Below, one piece after another: positions 61,792 through 64,000 of a stretch of DNA of 64,000 nt. The notes below the pieces were generated by a model, which worked only from the letters and a program-made list of their open reading frames with translations, did not search any database and was not told where the DNA came from. Numbering within the stretch: the stretch's first letter is position 1; every line of letters begins with the position of its first letter. The position numbers and the translations under genes are program-made. The DNA is from Symsagittifera roscoffensis (Eukaryota; Xenacoelomorpha; Acoela; Convolutidae): the NCBI RefSeq assembly GCF_963678635.1, contig NC_087062.1, positions 24,698,177 through 24,762,176 of the forward strand, in the 5' to 3' direction.

Positions 61792-64000
61792 TTAGCTATC
61801 TGCACTGGCTGAATGGCCTATGATTGCCAATCTTAGGGGCCAACCCTCCAAAGCAGTATGGTCGAATTTCTTGATTGCTTCGGCAGCTTGAGTCAATGTT
61901 TCGAAAGCGACTTCACCAGTTCCTAAAAAACACCAAGATAGAACAGCGAGAAATAATGAAATATATAGGAAAACGCGAGAAACATTCTTAAGCTGAGATT
62001 CATGTAGGTTTTTGGAAAAAAAACTATGTTTGATGTGCACTTATTTTAAATATCATCCATTATTCTGTTGTGTTCAATTGCTATCAAAGTGAACATCCAA
62101 AGTTAATAAGCTCGAACAAACCAAGTGATTTCCCTGAAGCTGTATGATGCACCACACATCTTTTCGTCCCACCAACTGCCGAGAATAAATCAGAAAGACG
62201 GTCGTCTGATATCTCTGGTCCCACATTAGACACGTGCACTTTGGTCAGTGTTGTAACTTCAGAAGAATCTTGGACAGGAATTTCTGACGGAAACAAAAAA
62301 GATTTCAAAAAAATGTACACTGCTGAAACCAGGCCTGCCTTTTCAGAAATAACATTTTTTGGATAGATTACGAAAAAAAGGAACTAAACAGCAAAAGTCT
62401 CCTGAACAGCAAAATTTTGCGAATCGTTTAAATTAACACAGAGGCGAAGCGGAGCTTCGCACCACTTGCGATACAACACAATCATAAAAACTTTTGGTAT
62501 GAGAAATTTCCGTATGTCTCCAGGAAGGACACCTAGGGCCCAGCTAAAGCTGGTGGTACATGTGTGATATTTTTTTTGAGTTTGTTATACTAATGCGGGA
62601 CGAAACGCGTAATTTCAAAAATTGCACTTTGCCCAGAACCTTAGTTGTTTCTATACTAAAATGAGAAGAGTGAAAACTTTTGAGAATTTGGAATTTTCTC
62701 GAAGACGCAACCTTTCCCTAACAAAAAAAATAAGGAGTAGCCGCTTCTGCAGAATAGATTCACCCGACCTGTAATTTCGATGGAACACAAAAACTCAGGT
62801 TTGGCAGGGTAGTTCTCGAGAAAAGTCAAAAAATGTTCAAGAAATCAAAAATTTGACTTTGCCGAGGTCCATAGTTTTTTAGGTAAAAAATTTTTACAGT
62901 GGCCGCTAATGCAGGAGACCTTCCCATTACCCGTTACCTCCATTGAACGCACAACCTCATGTTTGGGAGGTTAGTTTTCCAGAAAAGTTAAAACAGATTC
63001 AGAAAACGGTTTTATAAATCAAAATATTGACAAATTCGAGGGCCATAACTTCATTTGTAAAAAAAAGTTTGGACGTATCCACTTGTCGAGGGGAGCTTTT
63101 CAAATCCATTCTATTCATTGAAACCAAAATCTTAGATTTGTTGCGGATTTCCTTCCCTGCCCCTACGCTACAGGTTCCTATTACTATGAAGCTAAAGTGC
63201 TACTTGTAACATAATAGTCTGTGTTAATATCCTTAGCATTGGCTGTACCTAATAGCTGGTTATTGATCAAACGGAGCACTTTCAAAATGAATACATTTTG
63301 TCGCAACAATATTTCCGTCTTAGGTTGGAAAAAAAGAAAGTTCATACTATCACACAAGCTTTGCTGGTGTAAATACCAGTTTTTATCAAACAGGGGCACT
63401 GAAAAAAAAACAGGTCAAGCAAGACATTTGAATTTTAAATATGCAACTAAACACAAATTACGAAGCGGAAACAAGGCCGACAATCTTTGAGCAGACACCA
63501 TTTAAGCCGGAAAAAAACTGCTTTTGTTTCAACTCCTCCTGAAAGTTTCAACTCCCCTGAAACTACCGAACTAAAACGACCCAGAAGCTTAACTGAATTT
63601 TCATGAAAAAAAAATCATTTTCAAGAAATTGAGCATCTCATAGCATCATGAATCACTGATTTTGTTTAACTAGTTGTTAACCAGAAAAAAGTCTACATTC
63701 CGATTTGATAATGCTTCCTAATCGCAAGCGTAAATATGGTTTTCAAGTTAACGGAATATCTTGTGGCCAAGCAAACAAAGCCAATGCCAATTTTAAAGCA
63801 AAAGACGATAATAAAAGACATGCAATTATCTTACCGCCAGCTTGGTTAATTGAAGCTAAACATAGCGGCCATCCGTCCAAGGGAACACCGTTGTACTGCT
63901 TAACCACTGCTTCCACAGCCTGCTTGGAACTATAGTGCACCTCCGCAGAACACAGAGAGACACAGTCCTTTGAGTAGTGCACGGCATGGAATTTCATCAC
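61792..64000 (-). CDS. Protein with two Aly/REF-type RRM domains (3' part; 5' end beyond window)
   Basis: Exons 63835-64000, 62122-62283 and 61792-61922 join in phase and encode the last 152 residues, ending ASADS. The first exon gives the second half of an RRM: FHAVHY, SAEVHY, then KQYNGVPLDGWPL, a close match to the Aly/REF (THOC4) RRM. After a short linker (GEIPVQDSSEV) a second RRM begins with KVHVSNVGPEISDDRLSDLF. It continues across an intron as SLGTGEVAF (RNP1-like) and ends with DHTALEGWPLRLAI. Aly/REF proteins bind RNA and couple splicing to export through the TREX complex in the nucleus. Family members normally have one RRM flanked by Arg/Gly-rich tails; here there are two, and no RGG tail follows the second. 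The donor at 62120-62121 (GTTTGT) is weaker than the others. Confidence 0.85.
62434..63735 (+). mobile_element. HINE-like composite: tail hairpin, ~165 bp array, hairpin end
   Basis: Starts AACACAGAGGCGAAGCGGAG with the perfect 7 bp hairpin GCGAAGC-GGA-GCTTCGC (62444-62460) and CACCACTTGCGATACAACAC. Then CCAGCTAAAGCTGG, three units of the ~165 bp repeat (marks near 62752, 62912 and 63092), the 175 bp hairpin unit (63205-63374), AAGCCG motifs, and the terminal AATCGCAAGCGTAA region. It lies between two exons of the tandem-RRM gene. It is the most complete composite in the window. Confidence 0.7.

Overview
This is a 64 kb window of AT-rich nuclear DNA from an invertebrate animal. The evidence is spliced genes with GT-AG introns, metazoan protein families (a CaMKI-type kinase, an LDL-receptor class A membrane protein, Aly/REF-type RRMs), a trehalose-6-phosphate phosphatase gene of a kind vertebrates lack, and a dense load of non-autonomous transposons, tRNA-derived SINEs and satellite-like arrays. 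I cannot place the species more precisely.

Every gene I can support lies on the minus strand, so transcription runs from high to low coordinates. From right to left: (1) 61792-64000, the 3' part of a protein with two Aly/REF-type RRMs, whose 5' end is outside the window; (2) 56404-59718, a three-exon gene of unknown family with a signal-peptide-like first exon and a weakly CARD-like middle exon; (3) 44710-53660, a single-pass membrane protein with one LDLa module, 5' exon(s) not found; (4) 43786-44124, a small intronless gene with a CxxC-type motif, plus an orphan terminal exon at 43250-43378; (5) a possible glycosyltransferase-like exon pair at 36103-36354; (6) 26022-32387, the 3' half of a trehalose-phosphate synthase/phosphatase gene, in which only the phosphatase half is clear; (7) 4655-18845, a complete five-exon CaMKI-like kinase of 360 residues; (8) weak exon candidates at 2978-3143 and 1790-2176. 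Exon boundaries were set by eye from splice consensus and phase agreement.

The rest is mainly repeats. The largest group is a family of roughly 1 kb or longer elements with a tail hairpin (GCGAAGC-GGA-GCTTCGC) at one end, a second hairpin at the other end, and in some copies an internal array of ~165 bp tandem repeats. This layout resembles the Helentron-associated elements of flies and bivalves. There is also a hAT-type MITE family (one copy at 27389-27717 has a perfect 8 bp target duplication), several fold-back elements, tRNA-derived SINEs, a 72 bp satellite of about 17 copies at 37509-38745, and a 30 bp minisatellite shared by two loci. Introns are either very short (about 50-240 bp) or kilobases long and filled with these elements.
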